Assembly (NCBI RefSeq): GCF_030698145.1
Contig: NZ_JAUYNW010000092.1
Coordinates: forward strand, 1-64,000
Source of the DNA: Phenylobacterium sp.
Lineage (GTDB): Bacteria > Pseudomonadota > Alphaproteobacteria > Caulobacterales > Caulobacteraceae
Reading direction: 5' to 3'
Length of the DNA stretch: 64,000 nt
This document shows, one piece after another, positions 43,566-51,364 of the stretch (position 1 is its first letter; the number at the start of each line of letters is the position of its first letter). The notes beneath the pieces are model-generated. The model made no database searches. It was not told where the DNA came from and saw only the letters and a program-made list of their open reading frames with translations. Position numbers and translations under genes: made by a program.

Positions 43566-44192
43566 ATGAGCGAGCGTTCGGATGAAGGTGGCCCCGGCGG
43601 CCCCAAGATCCCGCTACGGTGGGTGCTGGGGGGCGTCGCCGTTCTAGGCGTCGCCGCGGTTCTCTACATCATTGGTCAGGCTTCCATAAACCCCCAGGGG
43701 CAAACGAACTTGAAGGCGCTGGCGAAAGGCGAGATGGCCAAGTTCGCCTTGCCGGTCCAAGCCGCTCCTCCGCCGGCCACCAGCTTCGTCGACGCCAAGG
43801 GCCAGACCCGGCGCATCGCCGACTTCCGCGGCAAGGTCGTGGTGGTCAATATGTGGGCCACTTGGTGTGCGCCCTGCATCATCGAGATGCCGACCCTGGC
43901 CAAGCTCGCCAAGAATTACGAGGGCCAGAACGTCGAAGTGGTGGCGATCAGCGTCGACCGTCCCGACGACGAGGCCAAGGCTCGGATGTTCATCGCCAAG
44001 CATGCGCCGCTCAACTTCTATCACGACCCCAATATGGCCCTGCCGTTCGCCTTCAAGCCGGTCGCCGCGGGCATGCCGACGACGGTGATCTACGGCGCCG
44101 ACGGGGTGGAGCGCGGCCGGTTGGCCGGTGGCGCCGACTGGTCGAGCAAGGACGCCAAGGCCCTGATCGACAAGGTGTTGGCGGAAAGTTGA
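43566..44192 (+). CDS. TlpA-family thiol-disulfide protein
   Basis: A 208-residue membrane-anchored thioredoxin-like protein from the ATG at 43566, the first base after the argH start codon. One helix near 17-37 ([20 protein letters not shown]) anchors it, and the periplasmic thioredoxin fold has [17 protein letters not shown] near 102. Relatives reduce disulfides in cytochrome c or in outer-membrane protein maturation. Specific client is unknown. The longer track ORF from 43365 runs inside argH. Confidence 0.88.
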   Translation: MSERSDEGGPGGPKIPLRWVLGGVAVLGVAAVLYIIGQASINPQGQTNLKALAKGEMAKFALPVQAAPPPATSFVDAKGQTRRIADFRGKVVVVNMWATWCAPCIIEMPTLAKLAKNYEGQNVEVVAISVDRPDDEAKARMFIAKHAPLNFYHDPNMALPFAFKPVAAGMPTTVIYGADGVERGRLAGGADWSSKDAKALIDKVLAES

Positions 44193-44392
44193 ACAGGTGC
44201 TGCGGTTGACCGGGGTCCTGGCCCATGGCCAGACTTCGGCCCAATCGGCGATTTGGGCCTGCTGACGTTCTTCCTCCCTCGCTTTCCGCGCGGAACCGAA
44301 CAAGCCGCTCCCCAGACGACTGAGACGGAGACCGGGCGGTCGGCGATCCTCGTCGCAAGCCCAACGCGGACTACTGAGTCAGGGAGACGGAT

Positions 44393-44596
44393 ATGGCCAC
44401 AGGTACGGTCAAGTGGTTCAACGCCACCAAGGGCTTCGGCTTCATCCAGCCCGACGACGGCGGCAAGGACGTCTTCGTCCACATCTCCGCCGTTGAGAAG
44501 GCAGGGTTGCGCGGCCTGAACGAGGGCGAAAAGGTCAGCTACGAAGAGAAGGAAGAGCGCGGGAAGAACGCGGCTGTCGACCTGAAGCAGGTTTGA
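44393..44596 (+). CDS. cspA: Cold shock protein CspA family
   Basis: A 67-residue cold-shock domain protein. RNP1 is KGFGFIQ near 16 and RNP2 is VFVHIS near 30. It binds single-stranded RNA or DNA and acts as an RNA chaperone. The roughly 200-base gap upstream is long enough for a 5'UTR such as the ones that control cold-shock genes, but I found no defined element. A hairpin terminator candidate follows. Confidence 0.93.
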   Translation: MATGTVKWFNATKGFGFIQPDDGGKDVFVHISAVEKAGLRGLNEGEKVSYEEKEERGKNAAVDLKQV

Positions 44597-44625
44597 GGCG
44601 CGTTTTCGCATTCTAAGTGTTGGGC

Positions 44626-44654
44626 GGGCGCCGATCTCGAAAGGGGCGGCGCCC
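44626..44654 (+). terminator. Hairpin after cspA
   Basis: GGGCGCCG and CGGCGCCC pair around a 13-base loop about 30 bases after the cspA stop. No strong T run follows, so this is a weak terminator candidate or an RNA stability element. Confidence 0.4.
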
Positions 44655-44796
44655 GTTGCACGTCAAACTGTCGGGAGTGCGACATTGTGGCGCTCCCCTG
44701 CCTTGATCTGGTCCTCGCTACAGCAAGGCTCTGTTTACCGCTTTCCGGCGTGATGGCCTCGTGGGGTCCAGAAGCGGCTCCGCGGGAGGACGGGGC

Positions 44797-46674
44797 ATGC
44801 AATCTGAAGCCACGGACGGCGAAGCCGCCGGTTGGTTCTTCGAAAATGCGCTCGACGCTTTCGTTGTCGTCAGTCACGGCAAGGTCGTGTCGGCCAATCC
44901 CGCCTGGTTCGCTCTGTCCGGCTGGTCGCAAGCCGAGACCCTGGGCCGCCCCTACGCCGAACTCCACCATCCCGACGAGGCTCAGCACATTGCCGACCAG
45001 GTGATGCGCTTGAGGCGCGACGGCTCGTCGATATTCGACCACCGCATCCCAGCTCCCGATGGCGACTGGCTTTGGGTGCGCACCCGGGCCAAGCGAGCCT
45101 TCGACGGACGCGCCCTACTGGTGATCCAGGACATTTCGACCGAGCGCCAGGCCGCCGAGAACAACGAAAAGGTCGGGCGGGTCGCAGAACTGCTGGGCGA
45201 GACGGCGGGGGTCTATGTCTGGCGGTTCGACCCCGACGCCCGCGAGTACGATCTCAACCCACTGGTCACCGGACGGCCCGACGGGTCGGGCCTGTTGCGG
45301 GTGGGCGAGGCGGCGTTCAAGGACCTTATTCATCCTGACGACCGCGGCGAGGTCGAGGCGCTTTGGGCCCGGGTCCGCGGCGCGGGCGAACCCGCCATCG
45401 TCACATATCGCCACAAGGCCGAGACCGGCGAGTGGCGCAGATTCCGGACTGCCTGGCGTGGGGTGCGTCCCCTGCCGTCCGGCGGCTGGGACGTGCTCGG
45501 GATCACGCAGGACTTTACGGAACTGGCCGGCGCCCGCGACGCGGCGCTCGCCGCCGTCCAGGCCAAGACCGAGTTCCTGGCCAATATAAGCCACGAGATT
45601 CGCACGCCGATGAACGGCGTGATGGGTGTGCTGCACATCCTGAAGAGCGAACCCCTTTCGGACGCGGCCCAGGTCCTGGTGGACGAGGCCCTGGCCTGCG
45701 GCTCGACCCTGTCGCAGCTGCTCGGCGACATCATCGACTTCTCGCGCATCGAGGGTGGCGGCCTGCAGTTGACGGCTGAGCCCTTGGACCTGTCGCGCGA
45801 GGGCGACGTGGTGATCGGCATGCTGCGGGCCGACGCTGACGCCCGCGGCCTCGCGCTCACCATCAACGCGCCCGAGAGCCTCGGCTGGGCGTCGCTGGAT
45901 CCCGTGCGGCTGCGCCAGATGCTGTTCAACCTGGCCGGCAACGCCGTGAAGTTCACCTTGAAGGGCGGCGTGAGGATCATCCTGGCGACGTCGGGGGAAG
46001 GCGCGGCCCAGCGCCTGCGAATCGAAGTCTCCGACACCGGCGTCGGAATTCCGATGGAAGCCCAGGCCAATCTCCTGGACCGGTTCCAGCAGGCCGACGG
46101 CTCCAGCACCCGGCGGTTCGGCGGCTCGGGCCTGGGCCTGGCGGTCACCAAGGCGCTGGCCGAGCTCATGGGCGGGGGCATCGGCTTCACGAGCCTCGAG
46201 GGCGCCGGCTCCACCTTCTGGATCGACATCGCCGCGCCGGCCTGCGCCGCGCCGGCGCCCGTCAGGGCCGACCCCTGGCTGACCGGCCTACGGGTGCTGG
46301 TGGTGGAGGACAACCCCACCAATCGCATGGTCGCCCTGCGGATGCTGACCGAGTTGGGCGCCGACGTGGAGATCGCCCGTGACGGCTCCGAGGGCGTCGA
46401 GCAGGCGAGCGCCGGCGCCTATGACATCATCTTCATGGATATCCAGATGCCGGTGATGGACGGAGTTGAAGCCGCGCTCCGGATCCGAGCCCTGCCTGGT
46501 CCTACCGGTCAGACGCCCATCGTGGCGACCACCGCCAATGTGCTGCCTGAGCAGATCGAGTCCTATCGGCGCGCCGGAATGGACGGCTATGTGGCCAAGC
46601 CGATCTCACCGGCCGCCCTGCTGGCCGAAATCTCACGCCTCGCGGCGGCGATGGCGCCGGAGCAGGCGGCCTAG
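44797..46674 (+). CDS. PAS-PAS hybrid sensor histidine kinase
   Basis: A 625-residue cytoplasmic hybrid kinase from the ATG at 44797 (GGAGGA in front). PAS 1 covers about 10-125 (FENALDAFVVVSHGKVVSANPAW) and PAS 2 about 130-250. The DHp box is FLANISHEIRTPMNGVMG near 268, with the phosphoacceptor His. The ATPase domain has NAVKFTLKGG, DTGVGIP and GGSGLGLAVT. A C-terminal receiver has VLVVEDNPTNRMVA, FMDIQMPVMDG (phosphoacceptor Asp) and YVAKPIS. No membrane segment is visible, so it senses a cytosolic signal. No cognate regulator lies next to it. Confidence 0.9.
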   Translation: MQSEATDGEAAGWFFENALDAFVVVSHGKVVSANPAWFALSGWSQAETLGRPYAELHHPDEAQHIADQVMRLRRDGSSIFDHRIPAPDGDWLWVRTRAKRAFDGRALLVIQDISTERQAAENNEKVGRVAELLGETAGVYVWRFDPDAREYDLNPLVTGRPDGSGLLRVGEAAFKDLIHPDDRGEVEALWARVRGAGEPAIVTYRHKAETGEWRRFRTAWRGVRPLPSGGWDVLGITQDFTELAGARDAALAAVQAKTEFLANISHEIRTPMNGVMGVLHILKSEPLSDAAQVLVDEALACGSTLSQLLGDIIDFSRIEGGGLQLTAEPLDLSREGDVVIGMLRADADARGLALTINAPESLGWASLDPVRLRQMLFNLAGNAVKFTLKGGVRIILATSGEGAAQRLRIEVSDTGVGIPMEAQANLLDRFQQADGSSTRRFGGSGLGLAVTKALAELMGGGIGFTSLEGAGSTFWIDIAAPACAAPAPVRADPWLTGLRVLVVEDNPTNRMVALRMLTELGADVEIARDGSEGVEQASAGAYDIIFMDIQMPVMDGVEAALRIRALPGPTGQTPIVATTANVLPEQIESYRRAGMDGYVAKPISPAALLAEISRLAAAMAPEQAA

Positions 46675-46680
46675 AGTAGG

Positions 46681-46705
46681 ATCCGATCCGACTGGATCGG
46701 ATTTT
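46681..46705 (+). terminator. Rho-independent terminator after the histidine kinase
   Basis: ATCCGATCC-GACT-GGATCGGAT is a perfect nine-pair stem with a four-base loop, followed by TTT. It sits six bases after the kinase stop. Confidence 0.7.
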
Positions 46706-46724
46706 GCTCAAGCCTCTTTGAATT

Positions 46725-46775
46725 TAGACCATTTTCTTCGCCGAACCGGTGTCCATTTCGGCGGAAAATGGTCTA
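46725..46775. repeat. Intergenic inverted repeat ending in a stop codon
   Basis: TAGACCATTTTC-TTCGCCGAA and TTTCGGCGGAAAATGGTCTA are inverted copies of about 20 bases around CCGGTGTCC. The right arm ends exactly at the stop of the minus-strand XRE gene. Similar GACCATTTTC-type palindromes are common in alphaproteobacterial intergenic regions. It may terminate both convergent transcripts. Confidence 0.7.
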
Positions 46776-47225
46776 GGCCAGTTCGCGCTGGCGGGTTCGA
46801 GGGGCGCCTGTGCCGGCGTCGGTGTCGGTCAGGGTCCTGAGCAGATTGACCAGCGAGGCGCGCGCGTCCGGGGGGAGGCGCTCGAAGGCGGTCAGCAGCT
46901 CAAGGGCGCCGGGCGTTCGGATCCGGCTGAGCATGTCGATGTCGCCGCCGATCTCCGCGCCGGAGGTGTCCAGCACGTCCATCAGGTCGACCACCCGGCA
47001 GCGTAGAGCGCGCGCGATCTGGACCAGACGAGAGAAGGAGATGCGGTTGGCCCCGTTCTCGTACTTCTGGATCTGCTGGAAGCTGACGCCGCATTGTTCG
47101 GCCAGGGCTTCCTGAGACATGCCAATGGTTCGGCGACGTATCCGCACCGCGGCTCCAAGGGCAATGTCCATGGGATCCGGGGTCTTGTTGGAAATCTCCA
47201 AAGTCATCGTCGTCTCCTCACCCAA
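46773..47225 (-). CDS. XRE-family HTH regulator
   Basis: A 150-residue regulator. The Cro/CI helix-turn-helix spans about 20-75 (MSQEALAEQCGVSFQQIQKYENGANRIS). The C-terminal part is helical with LELLTAFERLPPDARASLVNLLRTL, probably a dimerisation region. Regulators of this layout are abundant in Caulobacterales and Rhizobiales, with mostly unknown targets. The stop codon is provided by the intergenic repeat. MTLEISNK (six codons in) is an alternative start. Confidence 0.85.
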   Translation of the reverse strand: MGEETTMTLEISNKTPDPMDIALGAAVRIRRRTIGMSQEALAEQCGVSFQQIQKYENGANRISFSRLVQIARALRCRVVDLMDVLDTSGAEIGGDIDMLSRIRTPGALELLTAFERLPPDARASLVNLLRTLTDTDAGTGAPRTRQRELA

Positions 47226-47367
47226 AACGTCCGAAGGCGGAGCAAGCGCGCCGAGGGGATCGCTCAGGATTCGAAGGAAGTTAAGGCTTATATTTCAGCT
47301 TTGAAAAGTGCGCGCATCGCCTCAGCCAGGCCCATAGACGAGCATGTTCATCGAACATGTTGTTCAA

Positions 47368-47682
47368 TTAGCGGGTTGTCGCGTCTCCGGTCCGGCCGAG
47401 ATGGGGCGACGTCTTCGGCTGGGCGGCCAAGTCTTCGCCGACACTTGCGCCGTTCAGGTGCGATTTCTCAAGGCCGTCATAGAAGTAGTGGACCGGGACG
47501 TCCAGGGCTTCGGCCAGCCGCCAGATCATCGAGGCGGAGATCCGGTTGGCGCCGCACTCGTACTTTTGAACCTGTTGGAACGTCACGCCGCAAAGTTGTC
47601 CCAGCTGGCGTTGAGTGAGGTTGAGCTCCCGCCGACGGTGGAAAACTCGCTTTGCCAGATGAAGGTCGATGTCGTCGCGCAT
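47368..47682 (-). CDS. XRE-family HTH regulator, second copy
   Basis: A 104-residue regulator. Its HTH (LTQRQLGQLCGVTFQQVQKYECGANRIS) closely resembles that of the neighbouring XRE gene, which suggests duplication. The C-terminal segment is shorter and reads ALDVPVHYFYDGLEK. It probably binds a similar operator, so cross-regulation is possible. The gap between the two genes is about 140 bases and has no recognised site. Confidence 0.8.
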   Translation of the reverse strand: MRDDIDLHLAKRVFHRRRELNLTQRQLGQLCGVTFQQVQKYECGANRISASMIWRLAEALDVPVHYFYDGLEKSHLNGASVGEDLAAQPKTSPHLGRTGDATTR

Positions 47683-47975
47683 GGCTTCAATCGCAAGCTG
47701 GGGTCAAGGGTTGGCGTCAAGAGAGAGGTGGTCGAAATGGCACACGGTCCACATCTCATCCAACGACAGGCAAGTTGCGAACCATCCGACAAATCTGAGA
47801 AGCACCAGCCGGCCCCTTCCGTTCCCAGCCGACCCTCGTCCGTAAGCAGGTACGAACGCCGTCGGGCCATGGATGTCGCCTATCGCCGCCTTGTCAGCCG
47901 GCTACCGGACAAATGCGACGATTGCATGTGAACGACGGCTGAACCGTAGGGGGTATTGGGTCGCCTGAAAACAGA
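47683..47975. other. Intergenic region, nothing recognised
   Basis: About 290 bases between the second XRE gene and the isocitrate lyase terminator. Track ORFs here overlap the XRE gene and have no homology I recognise. It probably holds the promoter for the XRE gene. Confidence 0.5.
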
Positions 47976-48010
47976 AGAGCGGCCCGAGGCGTCATGCCCC
48001 GGGCCGCTCT
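47976..48010 (-). terminator. Rho-independent terminator for isocitrate lyase
   Basis: AGAGCGGCCCGGGG and CCTCGGGCCGCTCT pair around a short loop in the minus-strand transcript, followed by TCTGTTTTC. It starts 28 bases after the aceA stop. Confidence 0.8.
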
Positions 48011-48038
48011 GTCAGTCTTGGTCGATGAATCGTCGGCC

Positions 48039-49631
48039 TTAGGCGAACTGGTTCATCGTATTGTGTGCGCCGCCGGCCTTCAGGGCCGCTTCGCCGGCGA
48101 AGTATTCCTTGTGATCGTCGCCGATGTCGGAACCCGACATGTTCTGGTGACGCACGCAGGCGATGCCTTCGCGGATCTCCTTGCGCTGGACGTTGAGCAC
48201 GTAGCCCAGCATCCCTTGCGAGCCGAAGTACTCCTTGGCCAGGTTGTCCGTGCTGAGCGCGGCCGTGTGATAGGTCGGCAGCGTGATCAGATGGTGGAAG
48301 ATGCCCGCCCGCTTGGCGCCGTCGGCCTGGAACGTGCGGATGCGCTCGTCGGCGTCGTCGGCCAGTTCGGTGCCGTCGTAGTCCACGCTCATCAGCTTGG
48401 CGCGGTCATAGGCCGACACGTCCTTACCGGCGGCCTTGTAGGCGTCATAGACCTGCTGGCGGAAGTTGAGCGTCCAGTTGAACGACGGGCTGTTGTTGTA
48501 GACCAGCTTGGCGTTGGGGATGACCTCGCGAACGCGGTCCATCATGCCGGCGATCTGCTCGACGTGGGGCTTCTCGGTCTCGATCCACAGCAGGTCCGCG
48601 CCGTTCTGCAGCGAGGTGATGCTGTCCAGGACGCAGCGGTCCTCGCCGGTGCCTTCCCGGAACTGGAAGAGGTTGCTGGGCAGGCGCTTGGGACGCAGCA
48701 GCTTGCCGTTGCGGTTGATGATCACGTCGCCGTTGGAGAGCTTGTCCGGGGTGATCTCCTCGCAGTCGAGGAAGCTGTTGTACTGGTCGCCCAGGTCGCC
48801 CGGCGTATGGCTGACAGCGATCTGCTTGGTGAGGCCGGCGCCCAGCGAGTCGGTGCGGGTGACGATGACGCCGTCCTCCACGCCCAGCTCGAGGAAGGCG
48901 TAGCGGCAGGCGCGCACCTTGGCGAGGAAGTCCTCGTGCGGGACGGTGACCTTGCCGTCCTGGTGGCCGCACTGCTTCTCGTCGGAGACCTGGTTCTCGA
49001 TCTGCAGCGCGCAGGCGCCGGCTTCAATCATCTTCTTGGCCAGCAGATAGGTCGCCTCGGCATTACCGAAGCCAGCGTCGATGTCGGCGATGACCGGAAC
49101 CACGTGGGTCTGATAGTTGTCGACCGCTTCCAGCAGGGCCTTTTCCTTGGCCTTGTCGCCGGCCGCCCGGGCTTCGTCGATCTCACGGAACATGCCGCCC
49201 AGCTCGCGGGCGTCGGCCTGGCGCAGGAAGGTGTAGAGTTCTTCGATCAGCGCCGGCACCGAGGTCTTCTCGTGCATCGACTGGTCGGGCAGGGGACCGA
49301 AGTCCGAGCGCAGGGCGGCGACCATCCAGCCGGACAGGTACAGGTAGCGGCGGTCGGTGTTGCCGAAGTGCTTCTTGATCGAGATCAGCTTCTGCTGGCC
49401 GATGAAGCCGTGCCAGCAGCCCAGCGACTGGGTGTACTTCGAGGAGTCGGCGTCATAGGCCGCCATGTCCTTACGCATGATCGCGGCGGTGTGGCGGGCG
49501 ATCTCCAGGCCGGTCTTGAAGCGGTTCTGAAGGCGCATGCGAGCCACGGATTCGGCGTTGATGCCGGTCCACGCTTCGTTCTTGCTGTTGATGAGCTGGC
49601 CCATCTGGATGATGTGATCTTGGTAGGACAT
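48039..49631 (-). CDS. aceA: Isocitrate lyase AceA (large, about 530-residue type)
   Basis: A 530-residue enzyme that splits isocitrate to succinate and glyoxylate, the first glyoxylate bypass step. The catalytic loop is SDEKQCGHQDGKV near 212 (Cys in the KxCGH signature, with Gln in place of Lys as in this subfamily). LGCWHGFIGQQKLISIKKH, TRTDSLGAGLTK, NNSPSFNWTLNF and the tail NTMNQFA closely match the long isocitrate lyase of Pseudomonas. This differs from the shorter form common in other bacteria. The gene is divergent from the RamB/ScfR-type regulator. Confidence 0.95.
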   Translation of the reverse strand: MSYQDHIIQMGQLINSKNEAWTGINAESVARMRLQNRFKTGLEIARHTAAIMRKDMAAYDADSSKYTQSLGCWHGFIGQQKLISIKKHFGNTDRRYLYLSGWMVAALRSDFGPLPDQSMHEKTSVPALIEELYTFLRQADARELGGMFREIDEARAAGDKAKEKALLEAVDNYQTHVVPVIADIDAGFGNAEATYLLAKKMIEAGACALQIENQVSDEKQCGHQDGKVTVPHEDFLAKVRACRYAFLELGVEDGVIVTRTDSLGAGLTKQIAVSHTPGDLGDQYNSFLDCEEITPDKLSNGDVIINRNGKLLRPKRLPSNLFQFREGTGEDRCVLDSITSLQNGADLLWIETEKPHVEQIAGMMDRVREVIPNAKLVYNNSPSFNWTLNFRQQVYDAYKAAGKDVSAYDRAKLMSVDYDGTELADDADERIRTFQADGAKRAGIFHHLITLPTYHTAALSTDNLAKEYFGSQGMLGYVLNVQRKEIREGIACVRHQNMSGSDIGDDHKEYFAGEAALKAGGAHNTMNQFA

Positions 49632-49726
49632 GTGCCTCTTCCGCGTTCGGCCGGGGAACTGGGACCCGGTGCTTGGCGTCTCCGTACAGCGCGAACCGCC
49701 CCGCGCGGAAGGCTGTGCGAGGTGTG

Positions 49727-49765
49727 GATGTAAGACTTTACAAAAATTGGCTGTAATGATGTAAG
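49727..49765. promoter_or_regulatory. Candidate operator between aceA and its regulator
   Basis: GATGTAAG occurs at 49727-49734 and again at 49758-49765, starts 31 bases apart (about three helical turns). Between them, ACTTTACAAAA at 49735-49745 resembles the AACTTTGCAAA core recognised by RamB, a relative of the adjacent regulator, in Corynebacterium. It is close to the regulator start (49791) and upstream of aceA. Confidence 0.5.
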
Positions 49766-49790
49766 GATCACACGTACACGGAGTTCAGCC

Positions 49791-51203
49791 ATGGCGACCG
49801 AACGCCGCCTCTATGTGGGTCCCAGCCTTCGCCGGCTTCGCCGCGACAATGGGCTGACCCAGGCGGACATGGCCGCCGATCTAGACGTCTCGGCCTCCTA
49901 CATCGCGCTTCTGGAGCGCAACCACCGGCCGCTGACCGCCGAACTGCTGCTGCGCCTGTCGCAGACCTACAAGATGGACATGAGCGCCCTGGCCGGCGAC
50001 GGCGCGTCGGAGGACGCCGCGCGCCTGCAGGCGGTCCTGAAGGACCCGATGTTCGCCGACATCGACCTGCCGTCGCTGGAGATGGGCGATATCACCACCA
50101 ACTTCCCGGGGGTGACCGAGGCGCTGCTGCGGCTCTACACGGCCTACCGCCAGGAGCAGCTCGCGCTCGCCGACCGCAGCGCCGAGTCGCTGGGCGAGGG
50201 CGACTCCGACGCCTCCGATCCCGTCGCCGAGTCGCGGCGCTTCCTGGCGGCGCGGCGCAACAGCTTCCCAAGCCTGGACGACGCCGCCGAGCGCCTGGCC
50301 CAGGCCGTGGCGGCCCACGACAACATGGCCGGCTATCTGAGGACGCGCCACAACCTGCGGGTCCGGCGGCTGCCCTCCAGCGTGATGGTCGGCTCGACGC
50401 GCAGGCTGGACCGGCACCGCAAGGAGGTCCTGCTGGACGACGGACTGGACACCGCCAGCCAGGGGTTCCAGCTCGCGCTCCAGCTCGCCTATCTCGAGAT
50501 GGGGGAGGATATCGAGGCGGTGATGGGGGAGAGCAGCTTCGCGGCCGAGAGCGGCGAGCGCCTGACCCGGCGGGCCCTGGCCAGCTATGCCGCCGCCGCG
50601 ATCCTCATGCCCTATTCAGCCTTCGCGCGTGCGGTGGAGGCGCGGCGCTACGACGTCGAGGCCCTGGCGCGCCAGTTCGGCGCCAGCTTCGAGCAGACCG
50701 CCCACCGGCTCACCACCCTGCAGAAGCCCGGGCAGGAGCGGGTGCCCTTCTTCTTCATCCGCGTCGATCCGGCGGGCAATGTCTCCAAGCGGCTGGACGG
50801 CGCGGGCTTTCCCTTCGCCCGGCACGGCGGCGGCTGTCCGCTGTGGTCCGTGCACCAGGCCTTCCGCACCCCGCGCGAGATCGTCACCCAGTGGCTGGAG
50901 CTGCCGGACGGCCAGCGCTTCTTCTCCATCGCCCGCACGGTGACCGCCGGCGGCGGCGGCTTCGGCGCGCCGCGGGTGGAGCGGGCCATCGCTCTGGGCT
51001 GCGCGGAGGAACACGCGGGGCGGCTGATCTACACCCAGAACCGGCCTACCTCAGGCGCGGAGGCGGCGACGCCGATCGGGGTCACCTGCCGCCTGTGCCA
51101 CCGCACCGAGTGCACGGCGCGCTCGGCGCCGCCCATCGGCCGCCAGATCCTGCCCGACGACATCCGCCGCACCAGCGCGCCCTTCGGGTTTTCGGACAGC
51201 TAA
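49791..51203 (+). CDS. Short-chain fatty acyl-CoA (RamB/ScfR-type) regulator
   Basis: A 470-residue regulator. The N-terminal XRE helix-turn-helix is LTQADMAADLDVSASYIALLERN near 25. An IrrE/peptidase-like region covers about 160-300, including LASYAAAAILMPYSAFARAVEARRYDVEALARQFG. The C-terminal zinc-like box CRLCHRTECTARSAPP near 440 completes the family. RamB represses glyoxylate cycle genes in Corynebacterium. Here the gene lies between isocitrate lyase and malate synthase G, so it very likely controls both. The regulator of the glyoxylate shunt is inference from context and family. Confidence 0.85.
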   Translation: MATERRLYVGPSLRRLRRDNGLTQADMAADLDVSASYIALLERNHRPLTAELLLRLSQTYKMDMSALAGDGASEDAARLQAVLKDPMFADIDLPSLEMGDITTNFPGVTEALLRLYTAYRQEQLALADRSAESLGEGDSDASDPVAESRRFLAARRNSFPSLDDAAERLAQAVAAHDNMAGYLRTRHNLRVRRLPSSVMVGSTRRLDRHRKEVLLDDGLDTASQGFQLALQLAYLEMGEDIEAVMGESSFAAESGERLTRRALASYAAAAILMPYSAFARAVEARRYDVEALARQFGASFEQTAHRLTTLQKPGQERVPFFFIRVDPAGNVSKRLDGAGFPFARHGGGCPLWSVHQAFRTPREIVTQWLELPDGQRFFSIARTVTAGGGGFGAPRVERAIALGCAEEHAGRLIYTQNRPTSGAEAATPIGVTCRLCHRTECTARSAPPIGRQILPDDIRRTSAPFGFSDS

Positions 51204-51364
51204 CGCGGTTGGGGCAAAACCTGCCTCCGATCGGCTCCGATCTTGCGTTTGGCGCACAAAGGGCTCTAAAGCGGCGCGCTTCCGTGCAGTAAGGCGCCGG
51301 AGAAAGTTGGTCCGCCGCCACGACGGCGGGCCTCGGACTGGCTTGTCGGGGACTTGGTACGCCA

